From Apiosordaria backusii (Eukaryota; Ascomycota; Sordariomycetes; Sordariales; Lasiosphaeriaceae), in contig JAUKTV010000016.1 in the NCBI GenBank assembly GCA_030549205.1, positions 558,001-622,000 of the forward strand: a stretch of 64,000 bases of DNA, given 5' to 3'. The notes beneath the pieces were generated by a model. That model saw only the letters and a list, made by a program, of their open reading frames with translations. It was not told the DNA's origin and searched no databases. The translations under genes and the position numbers were made by a program. Positions 44,479-56,001 of the stretch are shown in pieces (positions within the stretch are counted from its first letter, which is position 1; every line of letters begins with the position of its first letter).

Positions 44479-45719
44479 TACCTCAATTAATGTAACGTGA
44501 GTATCTGGGAATGACGGTCAAGCCGATGGAGGAAACGCGCGGCGTTGCAGGTGAAGCAGGTGATTGCATATAGTGCATGTGGCCAACGGGAAGCTCGAAG
44601 AAATGGCTTGCAGTTGTTCACAATCGCTCGCTTAGACTTGTTTTTCTGTTTGTTAACTTTTCGAAATAAAACCCTTACAAGGATAAGGTATGTTAATGTG
44701 TTCAGTGATGCATCATGAAAACTTGATAAAAATGTTGCGTGTTCGCAGGAACAAGGATCTCGATTGGGGGTCTCCACTTTCAGCTTTCTGGGGTTCAGGG
44801 GTTCAGGGGTCGCCGTTGGCTGAATGTAAACATCTGGCTCTTTCTCCAAATTTGCGCCTGATAATGATGTGCCTATACTAGATGTGTTTCCCAGTATCAT
44901 TCGTGGGCTCCAATGTTCATTAGATAGTTTTTTGCTGTCCAATAAACCTATTTTTGATCGCTGCACTTTTGTTGGGCTCCTCGGCAGACCATGACGCTTG
45001 GGTTCTTACACTCTCACCAACATATCCCGCCATGCATGCCCAACTAGGATGACGACCCGTGCCTCTGATGACTGATCATTGTTGGTTCCATCGATAGTTG
45101 GAACTTTCAAGTCGTCGCTTTTTTGGGAAACCGTCTTACGCACTGACTGGTTTTTCCTTCATATGATTGGTCAACTCGCCTGTCTTGGGACCAACACACG
45201 TACCTCGCGTACCAGGCGTGCAAGACAGAAAATGATCAAATTTTGGCGACACGACACCGACCGACGGTGCAATGCTGTTCTCCGACCTGTGGATATCACC
45301 GTGGCTTCCACGGTCAACGTTCCCGGACCAGTGTTTGAAGCGCCAAGATTCGGCCTTTTTCCCCTTTCGTCCCGAATCCGATGTGGCCACGGATCCCGCG
45401 CGCCCCGCCTCGTTGTCTGCCGAGAAAGCCAACCAGCCACAGCGAATTGACACCAACTCTGGTAACACAACGCATGCAATGGAGGCTTCATCTCCCCGAA
45501 TTATAACCAACAAGCTGTCGCCTGGACCAACGTCTCCGTGCCGTAGCAGGAGATCGCAGAAGACCGAGTACCGACACCCGCGCGGTTGGTTCGAGTGACA
45601 CACGACGATCATTGAATAGGTACTCCATATAACTAGGACCCTGTCGTGTGCTCTATCGCACCAACCCGTCTTCTCATTTTTTATCCCAACTCTTGTCACC
45701 CCAATAACCCTTACCCATC
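44479..45719. other. Intergenic region of 1.2 kb
   Basis: Contains the CCCCTGAA-type repeat at 44790-44810 and probably the CYP505 promoter in its right half. Overlapping frames on both strands between 45079 and 45700 show no domain and are treated as chance. Confidence 0.5.
44790..44810. repeat. Short CCCCTGAA-type tandem repeat (reverse orientation)
   Basis: The word GGGGTTCAGGGGTTCAGGGG contains two GGGGTTCA units and a partial third. It is the reverse complement of the repeat at 14572-14599. Confidence 0.8.
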
Positions 45720-48700
45720 ATGGCTCTTGGGGGAGTCCCTTTACCCGGCCCTCGTGCATACCCTATTGTGGGAAATGTTTTGCAACTCGATAGTAGCGGT
45801 ACAGGCAACTCTCTAGAAAGATTTGTGGATCAATATGGCGAGATTTACCGCCTCGTCGTACCCTGGGGAGAACCGGCCATCATTGTAGGTTTTTATCCGT
45901 ACCATCCTCTGCATGCAATTCTCTAATCACGGCAATACAGTCATCAGCAGCTCTGGTTCATGAAGTCTCTGATGAAACCCGCTTCAAAAAGCCCATCATT
46001 GCCGACCTCGAGCAAATCCGCAACGGCGTTCCCGCTGGAATGTTCACCGCCCGGACAGAGGAACCACTATGGGGTATAGCCCACCGCGTCCTGACCCCTG
46101 CTTTTGGGCCGGTACCAATTCAGGACATGTTCCCCGAGATGCATGAACTGGCCGCTCAACTTGCAATGAAGTGGGCTCGTCACGGCCCTGAGCAATCCAT
46201 CGCTGTCACTGAGGACTTCACTCGGCTCGCGCTCGACACCATTGCCTTGTGCTCCATGGACTTTCGGTTCAACTCCTACTATCACGACGAGCTGCACCCT
46301 TTCATCACCGCCATGTCCAACTTTTTGACCGAGTCTGGAAAGAGGGCCCTCAAAGGAAACTTCTTGTCCAGTCTGTTTTTCTGGTCCAGAAATCGGTACT
46401 TTGCTGATATCAAGACGCTGAGAACCACTGCTCAAGCAGTCCTGGATGCCCGGAGGGCGAATCCAACGGGAAGGAGTGATTTGTTGTCGGCAATGTTGGA
46501 AGGTGTGGACAGAAAGACAGGCAAGAAGTTGGATGACGGGGCTATTATTGACAATCTGATCACATTCTTGGTCGCGGGACATGAGACTACAAGTGGGATG
46601 CTGAGCTATGCGTTTGTGATGCTGCTCAAGAACCCGGAGACATTGAGGAAGGCCCAACAAGAGGTCGATGAAGTGATCGGGCGGGGGCCAATTACTGTTG
46701 AGCACATGAAGAAATTGCCCTATGTCACTGCCGTTCTTCGAGAGACACTCCGATTGTGCCCGGTAATCCCTTCGTACGCTGTCCAGTCGCTTGAAGACAC
46801 AGTCATTGGTGGCAAATGGGCCATCTCTAAAGGCCAAGTCGTCCTGTTGTTTTTGACGAGATCGCATCGAGACAAAGCTGTGTATGGTGAAACGGCCAAC
46901 GACTTCATCCCCGAGAGGATGCTTGAGGAGAACTTTGAACGGCTGAGCAAAGAGCATCCTGGGTTTTGGAAACCTTTTGGACACGGCCAACGAGGATGCA
47001 TCGGCCGTGCATTCGCCTGGCAGGAGGCCATGGTTATCATGGCAATGCTGCTGCAAAACTTTGACTTTGAGATGACAGATCCAACTTACGAGCTGAAGAT
47101 CAAAGAGACCTTGACAACCAAGCCAGATGGATTCGAGATGAAGGCCAAGTTGAGGCATGGCTTGACACCGACGGAGCTGGAGAAGCAACTCAACGGCGTT
47201 GTCTTGGAAAAGAGTGCCAACACCAGGAATATGAACGCCAAAGCAACAGAGAAAGGGATGCAGCTTAAGCCTCTTAACATATACTATGGCTCCAACACCG
47301 GGACCTGCGAGGCACTTGCCCAGAGGCTAGCCATGGACGCCCCTTCCCATGGTTATGCTGCGACGATCATCGACGCTTTAGACGCGGCAGCAAACAAGCT
47401 CCCGAAAGATGGCACCACACCTGTTGTTTTCATCACTGCCTCTTACGAAGGAGAACCCCCAGACAACGCCACCGACTTTGTTAGCTGGGTCAAGACCTTA
47501 CCCGACACTTCCTCTCTCAAAGAAACCTCATACGCCGTCTTTGGCTGTGGCCACCACGATTGGGCTAACACCTTCCACAAAGTCCCTCGTCTCGTTCATG
47601 ATACCCTTGAAAAAAAGGGTGCTACCGCCATCTGTGATCTTGGTCTGACAGATGTCGCCCAAGGTGAGATGTTTACCGACTTTGAGCAATGGGAAGACGA
47701 CGTGTTCTGGCCTGCCATCAGAGCAAAATACGGCTCTGTCGCCAGTGAAGATAAATCCCAGACTCTCGACGTTCAGTTCTCGACCCCGCGTGCTTCAACT
47801 TTGAGGCAGGATGTAGAGGAGGCCGTGGTGCTGGAGGAAAGAGCTTTGACTAAAGAGGGTGGCGTGCTAAAGAAGCATCTTGAGGTCCAGCTTCCAGAAG
47901 GCATGACATACCGCGCTGGAGATTATCTGGCCGTTTTGCCAGTGAATCCCAAGGAAAGTGTCAACCGGGTGATGAGAAGGTTTGGTTTGGCATGGGATAG
48001 CCATATCACTGTTGCGGGTGGGGTTGACAACAAGAAGACGGCGCTTCCAACTGGAGTGCCTGTGCCGGTACACGAGGTACTCGGATCCTATGTGGAGTTG
48101 TTACAGCCTGTCACCAAGAGGGTATGTTTGCCTGATTTCCTTTACCCTTCAGTCGTGCCAAAGATTTGAGTTTTGTCTGACATTGTTCCAGGGTATCCAA
48201 ACACTGTCTAACTTTACCTCATCTGCAGCCGACAAAGAAACTCTCTCAGCCCTTGCTACCAACCCCGAGCTCTATACGTCGACAATCATCACGCCCCGTC
48301 TATCATTACTTGACATTCTCGATCAATACCCTTCCATCTCACTTCCCTTTGGCAACTTTCTCTCTCTCCTCCCACCAATGAGAGTGAGACAGTACTCAAT
48401 CTCCTCATCGCCATTGATATCCCCTTCCAAGGCCACCCTCACATACACCCTCCTGTCTGGCCCATCGTTGGCAAACCCAGTCAATCTGTTCTCAGGTGTA
48501 GCCACTTCTTATCTGTCCGCCCTTAAAACAGGGGATAGGCTTCTTGTCTCTGTCCGACAATCACATTCTTCCTTCCATCTACCCTCCGACACCGAAACCC
48601 CGGTGGTCATGATTGCTGCCGGCGCGGGCATTGCTCCATTCCGTGGCTTCATTCAGGAGCGTGCTGCCCTACGGTCACAGGGCAAGAGTCTGGGAAAAGC

Positions 48701-49043
48701 GGTGCTATTCTTTGGTTGCCGCCATCCTGATTGGGACAATCTCTACCATGACGAGCTTGCCGAGTGGGAGAAGAATGGCGTTGTCGAAGTTGTAAGGGCT
48801 TACAGCAGACACGAGAATAAGGGAGAATATGTGGGTGACAGTATTCTCAAACACAAAGATGAAGTAAAGGAGTTGTGGGACGAGAGGGCGAGAGTGTACG
48901 TGTGTGGCAGTCGAGCTGTTGGAGATGGGGTGAAGAGTGTTGTAGGACGGGTCGTGCTTGGTGATGAAGCGAGTGAGGAGGAGATTGCAAAGTGGTTCGA
49001 AGGAGTGAGGAATGTGAGATATGCAGTTGACGTATTTGATTAG
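45720..49043 (+). CDS. CYP505: Self-sufficient cytochrome P450 / P450 reductase fusion (CYP505 family)
   Basis: Three exons (45720-45884, 45941-48121, 48192-49043) with introns of 56 and 70 bases give 1065 residues, the length of P450foxy and bacterial P450 BM3. The P450 half has FLVAGHETTSGM (oxygen helix), ETLRLCP (ExxR) and the heme loop FGHGQRGCIGRAFA with Cys408. After a linker near residue 480, the FMN domain has YYGSNTGTCEALA and TASYEGEPPDNA; the FAD/NADPH part has RQYSISSSP, GAGIAPFRGF and YVCGSRAVGDGV. The family oxidises fatty acids at subterminal carbons using NADPH without a partner reductase. P450foxy type enzymes are membrane associated, but no N-terminal anchor is seen here. 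It converges with the GMC oxidoreductase gene, 356 bases apart. Confidence 0.96.
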
Positions 49044-49399
49044 GCATCTCTGCATGGGCGTTCGGGTTCGAAAGATGTAACTCTAGAAGGATGTTTTGAG
49101 AGTTCAAGTTTTATATAGGGATAATGGCTGTATTTTGTTCTAGGAATCGGCGAGTCTAGAGCCTAAGGCCTGGACTTTAATCTCTGCTCAGTGTTACAAG
49201 ACCAAGCGTTAATGCCTTAATAATTCAGAATTTTAATGCGAGCGTGGCAGTTCGCATGTTTGCATTACCTTACCTACATGGCCGAGCCCCTATTCGTTGT
49301 CCCTCACTAAAGGGAGATACCTTAGGCACATACTACCTTAGCTTTCATTCCTTCGTCCAGCCATGAGACTGCCCCATCCTCGCCCCTATTGGCACCCTG
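49044..49399. other. Convergent intergenic region
   Basis: These 356 bases separate the ends of the CYP505 and GMC genes. It contains ACCTTACCTACATGG (49266-49280). Presumed 3' untranslated regions only. Confidence 0.55.
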
Positions 49400-51573
49400 T
49401 TAAAGACTCTGCAACCCATATTCCGCCTTGATGGCGTCCGCAATCTGTACTTCGTGTTAATCTCCAAGTATTTCCATGGATGGGGGGTGACAAAAGATTT
49501 ACCTTCTCTCCGGAAGCATAAGTCGTCGCTGTCGGCGCAGCAGTCAACACGATCGGCCAATAGCTTGTATCGATCACTCTCAGGCCTTTAACCCCATACA
49601 CCTTCATCTCGGGGTCCACCACGCCACCCAATATCCTCGGCATCATCGCTGCCGTGCAACACTGATGGGCGCTTGACGGCTCAGTGACTCCTCTCAGGAT
49701 TTGCTTGATGGCCTCCTTATCAGTGATATTATTGCTGAATGGTGCAGCCTCAAGAGGATTCAACGCAGCCATGCTAGGCTGGGACATGATATGCCTGTTC
49801 TTGAGAAACGACGCCACAATCAAATCTTCATCAGTAGGATCGACATTCGTCCGGTAGTCAATCAGGGGCCACTCAAGCGGATTGATGGAGTTGATCTGAA
49901 CGGTTCCTCTGCTCAGTGGCTTGAAAAAGTACATCCTGACAGAGTTGGCGGTATCCCAGTGAATCATGGAGACAGGAGTCTTGGGACCTTCCAGCTGGCG
50001 AAGGATGATCTCGCGTTGGAGGGCGTATCCTGCTTTGACGGTGGGGTGGGTATCCTCGGGAAGATATTTGAAAGGGTTAGTTCTGCGAGCGGCAGAGACA
50101 ATTGATCTGCAATCAGAGGTCGCGTTGCAGAGGGGTGGAAGGGCAAGGTTGGTGCTAAGACCACGGGTAAGTTGGTAGGGCCCCTCGCGGGTAGCATCAT
50201 AGAGAGCCCGCTGTTCCGCATCGTAGACTGGATCTGAGTTGAGAGTGCCGACGTTCGGCGAGACATTGTTGGTCACTGCTAGAGTCAGCACCTATCGAGG
50301 CAACAAAAGTAAAGGAGGCGGGCACATACCATTGTAAGGGATGATGATGCTCGGTTGGTCATGGAAGTTGGCTCCAACGCCGGGGAGCTCGACAACTATG
50401 GGGATGTTGAACTTGTTCAGAACCTTCTTGGGACCAATTCCAGAAAGCTGCAGAATCTGGGGTGTATGTACGGCGCCTCCCGCCACAAGAACCTCCTTGG
50501 TGGCTTGGACTGTAAGACGTTCCCCGCCTCCACTTGGCAGGTACTCAACTCCGGTTACCTTCTTGGTGTTGTCGAACAATATCCTGGCAACAGTATGTCC
50601 AGCCAAGATGTGGTAGTTTGATCTTGGCTGGATGCGTGTGTAGTGATTTAGTCTGGCATGGCTTCTGGTTCTAGTGGTCCCAGAAGTGACAGAAGGGATA
50701 TAGACTACACCAGAACCATCACCAGCATGCGGATCACCGCCAGCACGAAGGCCTGACGAGACGGCTGCCTCAAACCAGATACCTAACGTTCTTAAGTCAG
50801 AGAATGCCAAGCGAAAGAATGTGGTGATTACCACTTACCACTCCCTTTGAAATGGAAACTGGGAAAAGAAGCCTGCACAGGCCCAGTTGTTCCATGAAGA
50901 GAGGGATCGAATGAGAAGTTGGCAGCAGCCGCGTATGCAGGATCGGGGGCAGTGAAGTTCTCGCTCTGTGGTCAAATGTGAGCATAATATCAGAGAACTC
51001 GTGCTCAAGAAGACAGACCTTTTTGTAGTAAGGTAGCAGATCTTTCCACTTCCACCCTTTCGCCCCCAAAAGCTCCCAAGCATCAAGCTCCTCTGCTCCG
51101 GGTCTCACATACACCATGGCATTGAGGACCGAGCCGCCTCCAACCACCTTGCCGGCGGGCACATTGAACGATCTGTTATTCAAAGCCGTCTGCGGTACGC
51201 TGGGAAGAGGAAGATACATATACTGGAACGGAAAGGGGGTGAAGAACTGTCCTGGAATCAAGATGTTGTCCTCATCTTGGTCAAAAATACCCGCCTCAAT
51301 AACAAGAACCTTGACTATTATTTTGACGTTAGCTAGGCTTTTCATACTGGCTGACTGGCCGAAGACACGCAACTTACCGGATGGATCCTCGGATAGTCTA
51401 TCAGCAACGGTCAGACCAGAAATACCGCCACCAGCAATAACAAAGTCATAGCTATTCTCCAGAACAGTTCTAGGTGTAACAACAGTCGCAAATTCAGGAG
51501 CCTTCCCTAGCGTTGCGCCCAGGCTCGTGTGGGCAAGCATCCCAATGGTAAGGGATAGAACCTGCAATTTCAT
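49400..51573 (-). CDS. Secreted GMC-family oxidoreductase
   Basis: Six exons (51573-51378, 51314-51019, 50965-50839, 50782-50330, 50275-49503, 49444-49400) with five introns of 53-63 bases give 629 residues; every join keeps the frame. A signal peptide (MKLQVLSLTIGMLAHTSLGA) is followed by the FAD-binding YDFVIAGGGISGLTVADRL, then VGGGSVLNAMVYVRP and the second GMC signature GGAVHTPQILQLSGIGP. The C-terminal motif has SSAHQCCTAAMMP with the first catalytic His, GGVVDPEMKVYGVKGLRVID, and ends KIADAIKAEYGLQSL. At the second catalytic position (His559 of glucose oxidase) I read Ala in PIVLTAAPTATTYASG, so activity may be altered. Family members oxidise sugars or alcohols and release hydrogen peroxide outside the cell. 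Confidence 0.9.
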
Positions 51574-52543
51574 TGTTGGAATGGGAAAATGATGTCGAGG
51601 CTGTCCGAATCAGCGGCAAATGTTTCTGGAACCAAGCCGGCTTTTAACCCCAGGGAGCTCATCCTGCATGAGGTGACTTTGTGCATACATGGGAAAGCGC
51701 TAACGCAATGTAACACCTCTCGCGAGGGCCGATGTCACTATCAACCGCTGACAGTGCATTGAATCTCCAGGGGGGCAGAACCAACAGCAACGTTATGAAA
51801 CTGGATTTCATTGTGTGGTTGTCTTCCAAGCTCGAAACCCCGGGAAGCTTTATTTTGAATGGTACTAAGCTCTCAAACAGATTAGACTATTGATTACCTG
51901 CTTCGTGATGTGATCTTACCTGGTAACCAGGGTAGTGCAGCTGGTCCTCTCGATAGCTCCACGATGCCGGATTCCAAGTCCGAAGGAGCCAAGACATGTG
52001 TTTGCATCAGGTCAGGATAAAACGAGGTATCGCATATATGCATTGGCTTAGCGAGGACTCCAAAAGATCCATCCATAAGTAAGGTAGGTTATACAGATAT
52101 ACCTACCATACTGCAAGAACTTGGAAGCAATTACACTCTGAAAATGCAATAAATGCAGGTAATTCCGTAGAACCAGTTAGACAAGATTATCAACTACATA
52201 CAATTAAACATAATATAAATTCTTGAATAAGCTTGCTAACGGCGTGGCCCGTCAGCCTTCAATAAGAGCCACAGAAGTGCTAATACTGCTATGAATACCT
52301 ACCTAGGTATCTTGCAAAGGGTATAAGCTCGGAGAGAATTCACAAAATGCTCAGACAAAAATTGGATCTTGCTTAGACTGATTCTAAGTTAAGTTGGGAT
52401 AAAATATACCTATCTAATGCTCAGACTCGGTTAGATAAAAGATAAAAGTTTTGCATCAAGATAACAGAAGACTTAAAGCAGAAGATATCCCATTAATACA
52501 AAGGTTCTGCAGGATTGGGTCGTCCACTAAAGCGATCATCTTA
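51574..52543. other. AT-rich intergenic region
   Basis: From about 52080 the base composition becomes clearly AT-rich with many TA steps, as in RIP-affected DNA. It contains AGGTAGGTTATACAGATATACCTACC (52083-52108), partly palindromic, and TACCTACCTAGGTATC (52297-52312). A 60-codon minus frame at 51894-52076 has no recognised domain. Confidence 0.5.
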
Positions 52544-52900
52544 TTAAAGTGAGTGGTTTACCATCTCTTTATTTAGCTTTTTGTTCTTGTTAGCTCTGGT
52601 CTTCCGAGTCGTATTAGCGCAGGTGCCTATATTAATATTTGGATTCGGAATTTCACCCTGTCTCTTCTCGGCCCATTCAGCTCCATTCTGGCAATGGGCG
52701 CAGTTTTCTATCCTCAAATAAGATATAGTGCTTTTATACTTTGTGCAGAGTTGTTGGTGTTTGGTACAGTAATTGGAAGTCTTGCCACTTTTGTAGGAAC
52801 GAGGACGGCAATTGCCAAGGTAGGCATTGCCACAGTGATGCTGTCTACCCCATGTCATTCTCGCCTTTCTGATAAGATGAGACAAAGGGGACTGAAACAA
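52544..52900 (-). CDS. Small Cys/His-rich protein, relative of the 54.5 kb repeat ORF
   Basis: A 118-residue frame in AT-rich surroundings. Its middle shows HHCGNAYLGNCR, then YCTKHQQLC, then YLRIENCAHC. The same order (HHC.....GNCR, C..HQ..C, YL..E.C..C) is found in the ORF at 54517-54888, so the two are related and the frame is likely real or recently real. The spacing suggests two zinc-binding sites. Lys/Asn/Thr-rich residues follow. Small Cys/His-rich ORFs of this kind are scattered in sordariomycete genomes as far as I recall; function unknown. Confidence 0.5.
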   Translation of the reverse strand: MFQSPLSHLIRKARMTWGRQHHCGNAYLGNCRPRSYKSGKTSNYCTKHQQLCTKYKSTISYLRIENCAHCQNGAEWAEKRQGEIPNPNINIGTCANTTRKTRANKNKKLNKEMVNHSL

Positions 52901-53256
52901 GTGATGTTGTATATGACGAAATTTAGGTAAAATATTAGAAAGTTAAGGGGAAGAAAAAGAGACTAAAAGCAACGGCGAATGTATGTGGTAAAACTGGATA
53001 AGGTAAAGGTTTTAACGTTGAGAACGTAGAGTTAGAAGTAATGAGAAGGAGCTTGGTATGCAGCAAGAGCTTTTATATTCTCATCACCAAACACCCAAGA
53101 AAGTAAACACAGACATTTCACTGACCGAGCCCGTCCTCACTTCTTTATTTACTTGACGCTTATGCCAAAACTAGGCCTGACAAGTCCAGTGCAGGGACAA
53201 ATTGCCCCACCTCATATCGTTCTACAAGGTCTTTATGCTCTGAACAGTCTCGAAGC
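52901..53256. other. Intergenic region
   Basis: These 356 AT-rich bases lie before the APH-type relic. The relic may once have extended into it, but no kinase-core motif can be read on either strand. Confidence 0.45.
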
Positions 53257-53850
53257 ATGCAATTCGGGTCCACCTTCAAGTCTGGTTACGAGTTCGGCCT
53301 AGCGTTTGTCGGATGCCGTCCTCCTCGTTGGCTTTGGTCTGATCATATTCCCCAAGATGTCGATCATGAAACCGACCCAGGCGTGCCAATCAAGCTAGCC
53401 ATGCTGAGGTGTAGTGAGATCCCATTCTCCAAAAATGCTAGGGAGATCAAGGCGATCTTTGACGAGGCGGCTGGAGAGGCGTATAGACGTTTTGCTTACT
53501 CTAGAAAGTACGTTGCAGCTCGACGTCTCTGGAAATGCGCCATCACTGGGGGATCAACGAGCCAATGGTCTACAGTTAATGCCGAATATTTGGTCAGGGG
53601 CTGGTATCTAGAGACCGGCGATACTTGACCTCATCACGAGGATCTTATTCCGGATTCTGACTCGGAATCCGGGGATGATTGCGAGGATTCGGATGATGCA
53701 GTTGAAGCAGGTATCTTCGATTCTGACGCTGAGGTTGTTGCTGCTCTTAATATTACGAATAGTTCGCAGGCTCAAAACGGGGGATACGGCATACAGCTCG
53801 CCGGTTACCCACCATATCGGCCCTACAATGGTGTAACCTTTCTAGTTTAG
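53257..53850 (+). pseudogene. APH-type kinase relic: N-terminus missing, in-frame stop
   Basis: The frame from ATG 53257 contains FVGCRPPRWLW, then IKAIFDEAAGEAYRRFAYSRKY and ARRLWKCAITGG. These match the C-terminal part of the intact kinase at 56002-57468 (EPPVYLW, VKRIFEEAAGEEYMRFAYDPAY, VRQLFRFGMKG). The kinase core with the HxD and DWD motifs is absent. The frame stops at TGA 53626-53628 but then stays open in the same phase for 73 more codons to TAG 53848-53850, with an acidic Asp/Ser tail (DLIPDSDSESGDDCEDSDD). A single C-to-T change (CGA to TGA) would explain the stop. A truncated, nonsense-broken paralogue is the best reading; a short functional product is less likely. Confidence 0.75.
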
Positions 53851-54516
53851 ATCGATCATTTATTTGACTTTAATATCATCGTTATCGCTTTATTTCGTCC
53901 GTGTGACTTTTCTTTGATGCATAAACTTTTAATCTGCGGCTATCTAAGCTTGCAGTTTCTTTCTTTTTGAGAGTATCAGCTCGGCTTCCCAACTCAAAAG
54001 TTCCCAAGCACACGCACTACCTCTTATCTCAATAATCTTCCTTACCTGATTTAACCCCTAAACACATATCAAGTCAACGTCGCAAAATAATGTTTCAAGT
54101 CAGGCTCAGGGGCCATTGTGAGTAGTACCTAGCTAAAAGTATCAAATAAATGTTGAGGCAGTGCGCGGCCTACAGGTATCTTTGGCATATCAACGCTTGA
54201 TCTAAGTGCAATAAGACCACATTGGTCAAGAAAGGGACTATAAGTGGTGATCATGCGAAGGAATGTACGATGTTCTATATAAAAGCAATATGTGGCACTA
54301 ATCTAGGTAGGCAGCTAGTTCCCGTCGTTTGAATCATGTTGTTCTTGCGGCCAAGTTAGGTAAGGTATGGTGCGCATTTCGAGCAAGAAGCCTCACCATA
54401 CTCCGCCATTCTCAAGCCTTATTTTTATAATACACCGAAAATACAATATCTTAACTGGCATATCAGCCCCAAAAAGTTCCTTCACATAGTAGGTATTTGA
54501 CCGACTGAGAGTACCT
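53851..54516. other. Intergenic AT-rich region
   Basis: No gene is seen. It includes AATCTAGGTAGGCAGC (54300-54315) and other TACCTAGGTA-like fragments. Confidence 0.5.
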
Positions 54517-54888
54517 CTATGGTCTTCTTGGTTGCATTTTATTCTTCGCGCCGTCACAGGCAGGGCAAGGCTCTGTCTTGAGGTAAACTAACTGAGGATG
54601 AATGCGACAAATTTTCTGGTGAGCTGTTTTATTCTTCGCACCGTCACAGGCAGGGCAAGGCTCTGTCTTGAGGTAAACTAACTGAGGATGAATGCGACAA
54701 ATTTTCTGGTGAGCTGTTTTATTCTTCGCACCGTCACAGGCAGGGCAAGGCTCTGTCTTGAGGTAAACTAACTGAGGATGAATGCGACAAATTTTCTGGT
54801 GAGCTGAACAGAGACCATTGGCGCGACGGCAATTCCCCTTGCGTGCCAAGGGGCAGTGGTGAGTTGTCCTACTCATTCGGTTAGGCAT
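54517..54888 (-). CDS. Small Cys-rich protein with three 30-residue tandem repeats
   Basis: 123 residues. The N-terminal part is HHCPLARKGNCRRANGLC, then a 30-residue module occurs three times: AHQKICRIHPQLVYLKTEPC followed by PACDGAKNK. Each module has Cys at the QKIC and PCPAC positions plus a conserved His, suggesting one zinc site per module. The relative at 52544-52900 has only one such module, so the extra two arose by recent DNA duplication (90-base units, almost identical). The end MQPRRP is unique. In-frame expansion without a stop supports coding potential, but transcription is not shown. Confidence 0.55.
   Translation of the reverse strand: MPNRMSRTTHHCPLARKGNCRRANGLCSAHQKICRIHPQLVYLKTEPCPACDGAKNKTAHQKICRIHPQLVYLKTEPCPACDGAKNKTAHQKICRIHPQLVYLKTEPCPACDGAKNKMQPRRP
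54537..54806. repeat. Three 90-base tandem repeats within a coding frame
   Basis: Start points of ATTCTTCGC lie at 54541, 54631 and 54721, exactly 90 bases apart. The copies appear identical apart from a G/A change in the first (ATTCTTCGCG versus ATTCTTCGCA). Unit length is a multiple of three, so the reading frame is kept. Confidence 0.92.
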
Positions 54889-56001
54889 TTTGGAGGAATT
54901 GGGAGGGTATATGACAGGCTTAGAGCAGTTTGATGAGCCTTGTTGATATTGGCTTTCGGCTTTGCTGTTAGATGCGGGTGAGAGTGAAGATCAACATCAC
55001 AGCAACAGGCGGCTTCACGGTGCGGTAGCGAGTTTTATAGATCTAGGATTCTATGGGAGAAAGCGATCCAGCTCTCATTCAACTTTCCAATTCTTTGTCC
55101 GTAGAGAACTTAAATAGCACTACCCTGGTCGTGTATTGAGCTATTTTAGGTATGATGTGGCTCTTTTGTCAGGGCTCCGCGTAAACCTCAGCATCTCACT
55201 ATGAGGGGGCTTCTTTGTGGAGAGTAATGACAGTATCAAGAGAATAAACCAGGACTATATAACAGCATGATAACCGTTGTCTAAGTTATCCTAGATTATG
55301 CTTTACAGGTGCGGTGCATGTATACTGGTGGAGGCAGCATTCAAGTTCTGTGACCGAACTTGGTACGAAATCCTATGGTCCGTAAGATAACTTGATAAAA
55401 GGCACACATGTAATTGAGAAACTGTGGATAAATAAAATCCTCAGCGCAATGCAAACATTGTACCTGATCCAAAATCCAGATGTACTGATAAGAAAGAATA
55501 GTTCGCATCATCCACCATTCCCATATGAATACAGGAATAGTACCCTTTCTTTGTTATAAGCAATGTCTCGACTTCGCGTTACCTTCGGTCTTTGTTGCCT
55601 CGCACGGGTACACGGGTATATTTGTAGCCAGCTTTGAAAGCGATTTCCCAACTTCAGCGGCTGAAACAAAGAAGCTCTATTACATCTTTGAACTATTACG
55701 TCTTTGAACAGTGGTCTCTATTACTCCGGCGCTGTTTTGCAAATCAAAGAGGGATCCGGTCTTCTTGACCTCAGCTTCTAAGTTGTAGGTCACTACCTTA
55801 CCCTGGTATCTCAGACCCCTCAAGCTGAAACGAAAACCTGGTGGTCGTCTTCTCGGCACTACCTAAGCAAAAGTCCGAGGGGCTTTTTCGGTACTTCATG
55901 CTCAGAGTTCTATCGTTCTAACGCTCCTACAACCTCGAGATTTAGCTACCTACCGGACTCTATCACACTCTCTGTCCTCTTGAGACATTGCATAGTTAGG
56001 A
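54889..56001. other. Intergenic region of 1.1 kb
   Basis: Between the repeat ORF (minus) and the APH-type kinase (plus). A 60-codon plus frame at 55525-55707 shows no domain. The last 250 bases are presumably the kinase promoter and leader. Confidence 0.5.

Noticed and set aside
46067..47188. 373-codon frame opposite CYP505
   Set aside because: Antisense of the P450 domain; no motif of its own.
51894..52076. 60-codon minus frame starting MDGSFGVLAKPMHICD
   Set aside because: Has a GTAAGA-like donor near its end and could be an exon, but no partner exon or family was recognised.
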